Assembly (NCBI GenBank): GCA_902797685.1
Contig: CADBTQ010000065.1
Location: forward strand, 1 to 46,579
Source: an uncultured Eubacteriales bacterium
GTDB lineage: Bacteria; Bacillota; Clostridia; Christensenellales; CAG-1252
Reading direction: 5' to 3'
Length of the DNA: 46,579 nucleotides
Positions 24,290 to 31,264 of this stretch are shown here, one piece after another. How positions within the stretch are numbered: position 1 is the first letter of the stretch; each line of letters begins with the position of its first letter. Below the pieces are notes generated by a model. It had not been told where the DNA came from, did not search any database, and was given only the letters and a program-made list of their open reading frames with translations. Made by a program: the position numbers and the translations under genes.

Positions 24290-25156
24290 ATGAAACAACT
24301 TAAGTGTACAAGTTGCGGGGCGAGTTTACACGTCCAAGAGGGACAAAAGACGGTCAAATGCGAGTACTGCGGTGCGGAAAATCGCCTGGAAGAGCCTACC
24401 GTCATCAACGCCGAGACGGTCAACGTCTACGTGGGGTCGGAAGGGTTAGTCCTCAACCAAGCCGAGCATAGCGACGAGATCGCGGGAGGGGAAGAGCCGT
24501 CCCAAGAGGCGCAAGAGCAGACCGCCAAGCCGCCCAAATCCAAAGCCCGCACGCTCACCATCAAGATCGCCATTACCGCCGTCTTTGCGGCGATGTCCTT
24601 TGGATTGTATCTTTTGGGCAAGTTTTGCAAATTGCCTTTTCTGTTCCCCTCGTTTTTGGACTTGCAATTCAGCGAATTGCCCGCTCTGATCGTGGGTTAC
24701 GCCTTGGGTCCCGTGTACGGGGCGGCGGTCATCGTGGTCAAGTGTTTGCTCAAGATGCCCATGACCTCGACCGGCTTCGTGGGGGAGTTGACCGATATCG
24801 TACTGGGGTTGTTGCTCGTGTTGCCCGCGTCCATACTGTACCGTTTCAAACGCAATCTCAAAGGCGCTATCTTGGGCGCACTGTTGGGTAGCTTTTTCAT
24901 GATCGGCGGGGCGATCCTTCTCAATCGCTTCGTGTCCATTCCCTTCTATCTCAAGACCTTCTTTGATGGCAACTGGGATATTTTGTTGGGTATGCTCAAA
25001 GGACTGTTCCCCAAGATCAATCAACAAAACTTCTACCGCTACTACCTCTGGTGCAGCGTGTTGCCCTTCAATTTCTTGCGTTGCTTGGTCATGTGCTTGC
25101 TCACCTTCGGCGTTTACAAACGGCTGTCCAAGTTGATCCACCGCATCACCATGTAG
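24290..25156 (+). CDS. ribU: Riboflavin ECF transporter S-component (RibU-like) with N-terminal zinc ribbon
   Basis: A 288-residue membrane protein. The ATG at 24290 follows GGAGGAAAG; an upstream in-frame start lies within the terminator. Residues 1-30 are a zinc ribbon (Cys6/9 and Cys24/27, 14 residues between). Then come INAETVNVY (39-47) and an acidic Gln-rich linker to about residue 85. From there six membrane helices form the S-component, with the RibU-type LFPSFLDLQFSELPALIVG and GFVGELTDIV. It would bind riboflavin and work with an EcfAA'T energy module encoded elsewhere. The FMN riboswitch upstream supports the substrate. RibU is normally about 190 residues without the ribbon, so the fusion is unusual. 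A partial copy of the ribbon-linker module is on the protein at 2183-3205. Confidence 0.9.
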   Translation: MKQLKCTSCGASLHVQEGQKTVKCEYCGAENRLEEPTVINAETVNVYVGSEGLVLNQAEHSDEIAGGEEPSQEAQEQTAKPPKSKARTLTIKIAITAVFAAMSFGLYLLGKFCKLPFLFPSFLDLQFSELPALIVGYALGPVYGAAVIVVKCLLKMPMTSTGFVGELTDIVLGLLLVLPASILYRFKRNLKGAILGALLGSFFMIGGAILLNRFVSIPFYLKTFFDGNWDILLGMLKGLFPKINQQNFYRYYLWCSVLPFNFLRCLVMCLLTFGVYKRLSKLIHRITM

Positions 25157-25163
25157 CGATCGC

Positions 25164-25192
25164 TTGACGAAACGGGGCGGGGGTTATATAAT
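25164..25192 (+). promoter_or_regulatory. Promoter of the tsaE operon, predicted leaderless
   Basis: TTGACG (25164-25169), 17 bp, TATAAT (25187-25192), then six bases and the ATG at 25199. There is no ribosome site between. The -10 box lies inside a perfect inverted repeat, GGTTAT-ATA-ATAACC (25182-25196), which could be a regulator site. Confidence 0.8.
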
Positions 25193-25198
25193 AACCGC

Positions 25199-25603
25199 AT
25201 GGAATTTTTATCAAAAAGCGTAAAGGATACCTATGAGATCGCAGCCAAGTTAGCGCAAGAGTTGACGGGCGGCGAGATCATCTTGTTGGACGGGGACTTG
25301 GGCGCGGGCAAAACCACCTTTGTCAAAGGGTTGGCTTTGGCGTTGGGCGTCAAAGACGTGGTGACCTCGCCCACCTTTACTCTTTTCAATCAATACGAGG
25401 GGACTAAGTTATCCCTTTACCACTTCGACCTCTATCGTTTGGAAGAGGGGGAAGCGGACGAGTTGGGTTTCGACGAGTATATCGGCGATCCCCAAGCGGT
25501 CACTTGTATCGAATGGAATCGCGATAAGCCATCGGGCAAAGTGATCCGCTTGCAAGCGCGTTACGTGGAGGGTGACCCCGAGGCGAGGGTGTACAGTTGG
25601 TGA
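25199..25603 (+). CDS. tsaE: tRNA t6A synthesis ATPase TsaE
   Basis: A 134-residue P-loop ATPase of the bacterial complex that makes threonylcarbamoyladenosine at tRNA position 37. It shows Walker A GDLGAGKTTF (about 32-41), SPTFTLFNQYEG, the LYHFDLYRLE block and CIEWNRDKP near the end. Length and motif order are typical. The stop codon is followed after one base by the tsaB ATG. The gene begins the operon tsaE-tsaB-rimI-hydrolase-murF-ddl. The transcript start probably coincides with the start codon. Confidence 0.95.
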   Translation: MEFLSKSVKDTYEIAAKLAQELTGGEIILLDGDLGAGKTTFVKGLALALGVKDVVTSPTFTLFNQYEGTKLSLYHFDLYRLEEGEADELGFDEYIGDPQAVTCIEWNRDKPSGKVIRLQARYVEGDPEARVYSW

Positions 25604-25604
25604 T

Positions 25605-26174
25605 ATGAACGTACTGTTGATCGATACTTCCGCTCGCTTGGTAGCGGTACAAATATTGGGTGACAAACAAGTGCTTGCGGTGGACGAAGGTAAGACGGGT
25701 TCCACTTCGTCGCGCATTATGCCGACGATCGAAAGCGCGCTGTCCCAAGCGGGACTTTCGGTCAAGGACTTGGACGTGGTCGCTGCGATCTCGGGCCCCG
25801 GTAGTTTTACGGGACTTCGTATCGGCGTGTCGGTCGCCAACGGTTTGGCGTTCGGCTTGGGGTGCAAGCGCTTGCCCGTACCCCTTCTTGCCGCCATCCG
25901 AGAGGGTGCGCCCCTTGCGGCGATCCCTTCCCGCAACGGGTTCAGTTATACCTTAGGGGCGGAATATGCCGAACTGTCCGTCGAGGATGTGGCGGAGCAA
26001 GAGTCGGTAGGCACCCAAGGGAGCGGGGCAAAGATCGTGTTGTCCCAAGAGGAAGTCTTTGCTCGATGCGCTCGCTACGTCCTTTCCCACCTTGACGAGG
26101 CAAGCGAACGTCCTATCGAGCCGATGTACCTCAAAAAATGCCAAGCCGAGAGGGAAAGAGAGGGCAAAGCATGA
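25605..26174 (+). CDS. tsaB: tRNA t6A synthesis protein TsaB
   Basis: A 189-residue member of the ASKHA fold that scaffolds TsaD and TsaE. The ATG at 25605 gives the family start MNVLLIDTSARLVAV and lies one base after the tsaE stop; a longer in-frame start inside tsaE is not needed. ISGPGSFTGLRIGVSVANGLAF is the family signature (given as GPGSFTGLRIG core). At 189 residues it is shorter than the usual ~220-230, with a reduced C-terminal domain. It overlaps rimI by 4 bp. TsaD, its partner, is not encoded in the window. Confidence 0.93.
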   Translation: MNVLLIDTSARLVAVQILGDKQVLAVDEGKTGSTSSRIMPTIESALSQAGLSVKDLDVVAAISGPGSFTGLRIGVSVANGLAFGLGCKRLPVPLLAAIREGAPLAAIPSRNGFSYTLGAEYAELSVEDVAEQESVGTQGSGAKIVLSQEEVFARCARYVLSHLDEASERPIEPMYLKKCQAEREREGKA

Positions 26175-26605
26175 TCTCCTATCGTCCTGCGACCTTAGAC
26201 GATCTGGGAATACTGTCCACGATCGAAAAGGCTTGTTTTGCCGACCCGTGGAACGACTTGATGCTCCAAGAGGAGCTATCCGTGCCGGGTAGCGTCTATA
26301 CCCTCATGCTCGAAGACGAGGTCGTGGTGGGTTATTATTCTTACATGCACATTATCGACGAGGCGCATATACTGAATGTGGCGATCCTGCCTGCGTATCA
26401 AGGGCGGGGATTGGGCAAACAGATGATGCGCCATCTGATCGATACTCTGCCGTCAGACGTCAAAGGGGTCACCCTCGAGGTACGAGACGGCAACAAGCGC
26501 GCGATCGCATTGTACGAAGGGTGCGGTTTTGCGTTTGCGGGCAAACGGCCCGGGTATTATCTCAACAAGGAGGACGCGCGTATCTACTGGCTCAAAAAGG
26601 AGTAG
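26171..26605 (+). CDS. rimI: Ribosomal protein S18 alanine N-acetyltransferase RimI
   Basis: A 144-residue GNAT acetyltransferase. The ATG at 26171 lies in an ATGA overlap with tsaB, with family-like start MISYRPATLDDLGILSTIE. Motif A is VAILPAYQGRGLGKQMM (acetyl-CoA pyrophosphate loop QGRGLG), followed by LEVRDGNKRAIALYEGCGF, a hallmark of RimI. Members acetylate the N-terminal alanine of S18, though relaxed targets are known. tsaB-rimI adjacency is common in Bacillota. It is followed after three bases by the hydrolase gene. Confidence 0.93.
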   Translation: MISYRPATLDDLGILSTIEKACFADPWNDLMLQEELSVPGSVYTLMLEDEVVVGYYSYMHIIDEAHILNVAILPAYQGRGLGKQMMRHLIDTLPSDVKGVTLEVRDGNKRAIALYEGCGFAFAGKRPGYYLNKEDARIYWLKKE

Positions 26606-26608
26606 TCG

Positions 26609-27292
26609 ATGTTTTGCGTCCGTCAAGGACAAGGTCAGGAAGTATTATACTTGCATGGATGGGGTTGTTCGCACGAGGTTTTCGCCTCTTGTCGCAACCC
26701 CTCTTTTTGCGAAACGTTGCCCGACTTGTACGGGTTTGGCGAGACCCCCGCACCCACGCATCCCGTGGATCTGGACTATTACGTCGAGGGGGTCAAGCGA
26801 CTGATGGATCGCTACTATATGCAAAACGTGGTCGTGGTCGCTCACTCGTTCGGCGCGCGCATAGCGGTACGTCTTGCCGCCACCTCTCCCCACGTAGTCG
26901 GGCTGGTATTGGTGGGCGCGGCGGGTATGAGACCCCGTCGGGGGGTTAAATACCTCGCTCGGGTAGCCCACGCCAAGCTCGCCAAACTCTTTCGCCTAAG
27001 ACCCCCCGAAGGCAGCGAGGATTACCGTCGCCTGTCGGGTGCGATGAAGGGGACTTTCGTCAATATCGTACATACCTATCAAGAAAAGGAATTGAGCCGT
27101 GTCACCGTGCCCGTCCTTTTGGTGTGGGGCGCCGAGGACAAGGAGACCCCGCCCTATATGCTCAAACGGTTTGAAAAGGGGTTGCCCCTTTCCCGCACGG
27201 TATGGATGGAGCGTTGCGGGCACTTTTGTTTTGCTCAACAGCCCGATCGCTTTCGGCGGTTGGTCGCGACCTTCGTGGAGGAACTCCAATGA
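26609..27292 (+). CDS. Alpha/beta hydrolase, substrate unknown
   Basis: A 227-residue single-domain alpha/beta-hydrolase. The oxyanion motif is LHGWG (15-19), the nucleophile elbow is AHSFGA with Ser80, the acid is Asp177 in WGAEDKETP, and the base is His205 in CGHFCF. It shows no signal peptide, so it acts in the cytoplasm or at the inner membrane face. It sits between rimI (3-bp gap) and the MurF-like gene (4-bp overlap), so its translation is coupled to cell-wall precursor synthesis. Proteins of this fold can be esterases, peptidases or thioesterases; no specific activity can be read from the sequence. Confidence 0.85.
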   Translation: MFCVRQGQGQEVLYLHGWGCSHEVFASCRNPSFCETLPDLYGFGETPAPTHPVDLDYYVEGVKRLMDRYYMQNVVVVAHSFGARIAVRLAATSPHVVGLVLVGAAGMRPRRGVKYLARVAHAKLAKLFRLRPPEGSEDYRRLSGAMKGTFVNIVHTYQEKELSRVTVPVLLVWGAEDKETPPYMLKRFEKGLPLSRTVWMERCGHFCFAQQPDRFRRLVATFVEELQ

Positions 27293-28743
27293 CGGTAGGC
27301 TTTTATGTGGTCTTAGGCGTGGCGACGGTCGCGGGGCTCGTTCTCATCACGGGGAGCGTGTACCGCTTGCAGCGGGCAAGGTATCGGTTGCGCCCATTAT
27401 CCAAAGGGCAGGTGGGTTTGTATCTTTTGATGCTCGGCTTAGTCGGGGCGCTGTGTGCGCTCGGACAATGGTTTTGTTTGCCCCTTTTGTGGATCTGTAT
27501 CGGCATATTGCCGCCTCTCGTCATGGCGGTGATGACCTTGGCGCTCAAGCGGTTCCCTCGATTGACCGCACGCCCCGTTCGCTTGACTGTCGCCGCCGTC
27601 TTGACGTACGTTTGCTTGATGGTCACGCTTATGGCGCTCGGGCTGTTCGCCTGGTCTCCTTTGCTCGCTTCGGCTCCCCCCTTGCTCGTAAGAGCGATCG
27701 CCTTGCCCCTCGGTAGATGGGAAGAGCGGCACAACCGCCGCTTTGTGGCAAAAATGAAAGCCAAATTGGCAAGCTCGGGCGCGATCACCGTAGGGATCAC
27801 CGGCTCGGCGGGCAAAACCACCGTCAAAAATCTGTTGACCGTCGTGCTTGGCGAGGGAGCGTATCCCAGTCACGGCAATTACAACACGCCGATGGGCTTG
27901 GCGTTGTCCATCAAGGAGATGCCACCGCACACTCGTTATTTCGTGGCGGAGATGGGAATCAGCCACCCCGGGGATATGCAAGCGCTTTTGGACGTGGTCC
28001 ACCCCTACTTGGGGATATTGACCAACGTTTTGCCTCAGCACACTTTGACCGCGGGCGGGGTAGAGGAGATACTCGCTCATAAGCGGCAAATGCTGTTGGC
28101 GTCGAAGTTGGCGATCGCCCCCGTCGGATCGGACGTCGCAAGAGCGGCTCTAACCGTGGGCGAGGGCGGGGATTGGAGCGCCGAGGAGGTCGTTTTGCAC
28201 CTCGATCACACCTCGTTCGTCGCCGTACACGAGGGACGTCGCTATCCCGTCACCCTTCCTCTCTTAGGTCGGGCGTGCGTATTGGACGCGCTGTTTGCGT
28301 TTGCGGCGGGCGTGACGTTGGGGGTAGAGCCTTCCCTTGCCGCCTCTCGTCTGTCCAAGGTAGAGCGGGTCCCCCATCGTATGCAGCTTACCCCCAATGA
28401 CAGAGGGATCACCATTATCGACGACAGTTACAACCTCAATATCGAGGGCGCCAAGAGCGCGATGGAATACCTGTCGCTGTACTCGGGGCGCAAAGTCGTG
28501 ACCGTGTCGGGTATCGCCGAAAGCGATCCGTCGCTTCGACTCAACGAGCGATTAGGGGAGATCGTCTCGGGTGCGGACGTAGTGATATTGGTAGGGGAAC
28601 GCTATCGCGCTCCTTTGCTTCAAGGAATACGGCAGGGCACCCTCGTACACTTTGCCGAGGATACGCCCGCCACCGTCAAATTGTACCAAAAACTATTGCG
28701 GACGGGGGACGTATTGTTGATATTGGCGGATATGCCCAAATAG
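27289..28743 (+). CDS. murF: Membrane-anchored MurF-like Mur ligase
   Basis: A 484-residue protein. The ATG at 27289 overlaps the stop of the hydrolase gene (ATGA). The first ~150 residues hold about four membrane helices instead of the usual soluble UDP-sugar-binding domain. The ligase core begins at about 165, with the P-loop GITGSAGKTTVKNLL, SHGNYNTPMGLALS, VAEMGISHPGDM, NVLPQHT and the MurF-type IIDDSYNLNIEGAKSAMEYL. MurF adds D-Ala-D-Ala to the UDP-MurNAc-tripeptide. The neighbour ddl makes that dipeptide, supporting the assignment. The acceptor may be recognised differently because the N-terminal domain is replaced. Confidence 0.87.
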   Translation: MTVGFYVVLGVATVAGLVLITGSVYRLQRARYRLRPLSKGQVGLYLLMLGLVGALCALGQWFCLPLLWICIGILPPLVMAVMTLALKRFPRLTARPVRLTVAAVLTYVCLMVTLMALGLFAWSPLLASAPPLLVRAIALPLGRWEERHNRRFVAKMKAKLASSGAITVGITGSAGKTTVKNLLTVVLGEGAYPSHGNYNTPMGLALSIKEMPPHTRYFVAEMGISHPGDMQALLDVVHPYLGILTNVLPQHTLTAGGVEEILAHKRQMLLASKLAIAPVGSDVARAALTVGEGGDWSAEEVVLHLDHTSFVAVHEGRRYPVTLPLLGRACVLDALFAFAAGVTLGVEPSLAASRLSKVERVPHRMQLTPNDRGITIIDDSYNLNIEGAKSAMEYLSLYSGRKVVTVSGIAESDPSLRLNERLGEIVSGADVVILVGERYRAPLLQGIRQGTLVHFAEDTPATVKLYQKLLRTGDVLLILADMPK

Positions 28744-28750
28744 GAGTGAT

Positions 28751-29761
28751 ATGAAAAACGTAGTTTTGTTATATGGCGGCAGATCGTACGAACACGACGT
28801 CAGCGTGATCACGGCGATCGAGGTGGGACAATGGTGTCCCCAACAGTATCGGCTCTATCCCGTCTATATGCGGGATGGCGAGTGGTGGCTCGTCAAGGAT
28901 TGGCAGCGCTTCGGGTCGTACACTTCGACCATCAAAGGGCGTAAAGTGCGCCTTGACGACGAGGGCTTGCACGTGGGGATCAAAACCGTCAAGGTGGATT
29001 GCGTGCTGCTATCGACCCACGGCGGGGAAGGAGAGGACGGCAGGTTGCAGTCGCTTCTGGAGTGGTGGGGCTTGCCGTACACTTCGTGCGACCCCCTCAC
29101 CTCGGGGATATTGATGGACAAAGTATTCGCCAAATCGGTGCTCAAGGAGAGGGGTTTCGTCGTTGCGCCCGCGTATCCCGAATCAGCCCCTGTCTATCCC
29201 GTCATCGTCAAGCCCGCAAGGCTCGGCAGCAGCATCGGGGTTGGGGTCGCTCGCAACGAAGAGGAATACCGCCAAGCGTTGGCTAACGCCGAAGATTACG
29301 ACAGATCGGTGCTGGTAGAACAGTTTTTGGAAGGGGCTGTCGAGTATAATTGCGCGATCCTTCGGGATGGCGATCAACTCCTCGTCAGCGAGATCGAGTG
29401 CCCGCGCCATACGGGGGATACTTATACGTTTGGACAAAAGTACCAAAAGGAATGCGAGCACGCCTTACCCGCTCCCATGGAAGACGGATTGCGGGAGGAG
29501 ATCAAGCGCACGACCTCGTCCCTGTATACGGCGCTTCGTTGCAAAGGGGTGGTCAGGGTGGATTATCTCTATCACCAAGGGACGCTGTACGTCAACGAGG
29601 TCAATACCATCCCCGGGGCGTTGTCCTATCGATTGTTCGGCGCGGCGGGTGTTTCCATCGGCAAACTGTTGACGATACTTATCGAAAACGCGTCTTGCCA
29701 ACCTCGTCCCAAGGTCAAGTACGGAGAGTTGTTGGACGATCTGATCGGCGCTTGGAAATAG
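28751..29761 (+). CDS. ddl: D-alanine--D-alanine ligase
   Basis: A 336-residue ATP-grasp ligase that joins two D-alanines for peptidoglycan. It shows the N-terminal LYGGRSYEHDVSV with the substrate-binding Glu, LSTHGGEGEDGRLQSLLEWW, the ATP-grasp strand VIVKPARLGSSIGVGVA, VVRVDYLYHQG and the metal site VNEVNTIPGAL. It follows the MurF-like gene by 7 bp with AGGAG before the ATG. It ends the operon. Nothing indicates a D-Ala-D-Lac or D-Ala-D-Ser variant for certain, as the selectivity loop was not compared. Confidence 0.95.
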   Translation: MKNVVLLYGGRSYEHDVSVITAIEVGQWCPQQYRLYPVYMRDGEWWLVKDWQRFGSYTSTIKGRKVRLDDEGLHVGIKTVKVDCVLLSTHGGEGEDGRLQSLLEWWGLPYTSCDPLTSGILMDKVFAKSVLKERGFVVAPAYPESAPVYPVIVKPARLGSSIGVGVARNEEEYRQALANAEDYDRSVLVEQFLEGAVEYNCAILRDGDQLLVSEIECPRHTGDTYTFGQKYQKECEHALPAPMEDGLREEIKRTTSSLYTALRCKGVVRVDYLYHQGTLYVNEVNTIPGALSYRLFGAAGVSIGKLLTILIENASCQPRPKVKYGELLDDLIGAWK

Positions 29762-29820
29762 CCGAGTCGCCCGTCACAGGCTTCGCCGTTATCCAAGTAT
29801 GGGATATGAGATCGTGCGAA

Positions 29821-29849
29821 AAAGCGCCTTACATAATGCAAGGCGCTTT
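29821..29849. terminator. Bidirectional terminator after ddl
   Basis: AAAGCGCCTT (29821-29830) pairs with AAGGCGCTTT (29840-29849). The A-rich run to the left serves the prepilin gene on the minus strand, and the T-rich run to the right serves the tsaE-ddl operon. Confidence 0.88.
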
Positions 29850-29866
29850 CTTTGTCTCAACAAAGA

Positions 29867-30367
29867 TTACAGATCGACAGCCGTAGGTTCGGTAAGGTAG
29901 CGGCTCATCGTGTACAACACCCCGTCCTCGAGATAAAAAACCGTGTCCATAAAATACGTAAAGTTGACGGGAGTATGGTTGCGCACGTGATCGTAGATGT
30001 CGATATCGCAGTAACGATATAGCACGTAATAACCTGCGTTGGCGTTTTTGCTCGGCTTAAAGTTGTCCGCCGCTTCGCCGTCGTCCAAAAAGATGACGTT
30101 GACGGGGCGGGTCTTGGTGCGTTGGGCGATGGTGTCGGACAGGTTGCCCACGTCGATCATCGAAAAGCCCCCGTTCAACTCCGCCATCACCCCGTTGCAG
30201 GTCTCGAAATAGGTCTTGACCGAGGTGGTGCTTTGTCGTCTTTTGGATGACTTGACCGCACTTGCGATGGAAATGCCCGCGACCGACGACAAAATACCCA
30301 AGATGGCGATGACGACCACCAACTCGACTAAGGTAAACGCTAATTTGTTCGCAAGCATTCGTTTCAT
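29867..30367 (-). CDS. Type IV prepilin-like protein
   Basis: A 166-residue protein with a class III signal: a short basic leader (MKRMLANKLA), then FTLVELVVVIAILGIL, with Glu at position +5 of the mature form. The leader ends in Ala instead of the usual Gly before the Phe, which is tolerated in some prepilins. The hydrophobic helix spans about residues 11-34, and the C-terminal domain is globular with YYVLYRYCDIDIYDHV. No prepilin peptidase, ATPase or platform gene is in the window, so it is an orphan. The promoter puts the start site at the ATG or one base before it, so the mRNA is probably leaderless. Confidence 0.87.
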   Translation of the reverse strand: MKRMLANKLAFTLVELVVVIAILGILSSVAGISIASAVKSSKRRQSTTSVKTYFETCNGVMAELNGGFSMIDVGNLSDTIAQRTKTRPVNVIFLDDGEAADNFKPSKNANAGYYVLYRYCDIDIYDHVRNHTPVNFTYFMDTVFYLEDGVLYTMSRYLTEPTAVDL

Positions 30368-30374
30368 AGCACAA

Positions 30375-30403
30375 AGTATAGCACTTTTTTGACCTCAAGT
30401 CAA
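30375..30403 (-). promoter_or_regulatory. Promoter of the prepilin-like gene, predicted leaderless
   Basis: On the minus strand TTGACT (30398-30403), 17 bp, TATACT (30375-30380), then seven bases to the ATG at 30367. Its -35 half overlaps the -35 region of the divergent promoter at 30389-30417. Confidence 0.82.
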
Positions 30404-30417
30404 TAGGTAGGTATAGA
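30389..30417 (+). promoter_or_regulatory. Divergent promoter overlapping the prepilin promoter
   Basis: TTGACC (30389-30394), 17 bp, TATAGA (30412-30417), reading toward the gene at 30448. The two promoters share 15 bp, and the shared part is an inverted repeat, TTGAC-CTCAA-GTCAA, that contains both -35 boxes. Confidence 0.7.
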
Positions 30418-30447
30418 CCGCCGCTCTTTCGTCCAAAATGATGGGCG

Positions 30448-31191
30448 ATGAAAAGGCGCAATTGGTACAAGTGGATAGTGGTAGCGGTGGCGGTCGCTTT
30501 GGTCACGTTGGCGGCGGTGTTATCCCGCCCCGCGGGCGATCTTGCTTCGACCGATCCCGCCTTTTCCGCCGAGGCTTCCGAAACGGAAGCGGCGGTTGAC
30601 GCGCCGCCTTGGCGTAAAGTAGAGAGAGGGGACGGCAAGTCAGTCGACGAGTTGTTTTCTCATTCCACCGCCTATCACGACGAGCATATCGACTACGGAA
30701 TGCTCGTTGACAAGTGCGTTTATTTCGACAGCCCCTCGGTGTTTCTTCCTTGGGACGAGTGGCTGTATTTGATCCACCAAGTGGTAATGTCTTCTCCGGG
30801 CGCGCTCAAAAAGACACAAGTGCAAAACACGTATATTCTCGTGCAAAACGGCACTTTATACCTCAAAATCGACGCAAACTACCATATCGACAACAAGTTT
30901 TTGAGGCTGTTTGTCAACGGCAGGGATACCGTTTTCGTGACGGTCAACGTCTCGCTTGTTTACGACCGGACCGCAGGCTCGTTTGCAGTAGGCGGGGTGT
31001 CCTGTTCCTCTCCCGCCATGTCGGACGCTTCGCTTAAGACGGCGTTCCGTTTGCTCACCAAGCACTCCGATTATCAATCTTTGGCGGCAACGTATTTGGA
31101 CGTTTTGGTCCACGTGGGCGCCGTCGGCGATCCTTCGGGAAACAATCCCGTCACCGAAGACGGCGTAAGTTTGATTCTTAATACACATTAA
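30448..31191 (+). CDS. Membrane-anchored protein of unknown function
   Basis: A 247-residue protein with an N-terminal signal or anchor (about 9-27) after MKRRNWYK, then an Ala/Glu/Ser/Thr-rich stalk (about 28-55) and an extracytoplasmic domain of about 190 residues with several beta-strand-like segments (TYILVQNGTLYLKIDANYHI, FVTVNVSLVYDRTAGSFAVGG). I do not recognise the family. The ribosome site is weak (GGGCG). It lies between the divergent prepilin gene and the giant surface protein, separated from the latter by its own promoter. An envelope role is inferred from this neighbourhood. Confidence 0.72.
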   Translation: MKRRNWYKWIVVAVAVALVTLAAVLSRPAGDLASTDPAFSAEASETEAAVDAPPWRKVERGDGKSVDELFSHSTAYHDEHIDYGMLVDKCVYFDSPSVFLPWDEWLYLIHQVVMSSPGALKKTQVQNTYILVQNGTLYLKIDANYHIDNKFLRLFVNGRDTVFVTVNVSLVYDRTAGSFAVGGVSCSSPAMSDASLKTAFRLLTKHSDYQSLAATYLDVLVHVGAVGDPSGNNPVTEDGVSLILNTH

Positions 31192-31203
31192 CCATTTTAC
31201 CCC

Positions 31204-31232
31204 TTGCAAATTGCGCGCATTCGTGCTATTAT
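31204..31232 (+). promoter_or_regulatory. Promoter of the giant surface protein operon
   Basis: TTGCAA (31204-31209), 17 bp, TATTAT (31227-31232). A second possible -10, TATAAT, is at 31239-31244, without a suitable -35. GAGGTG serves as the ribosome site for the ATG at 31265. Confidence 0.7.
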
Positions 31233-31264
31233 GTAAAATATAATGCGCATATGCGAGGTGTATT

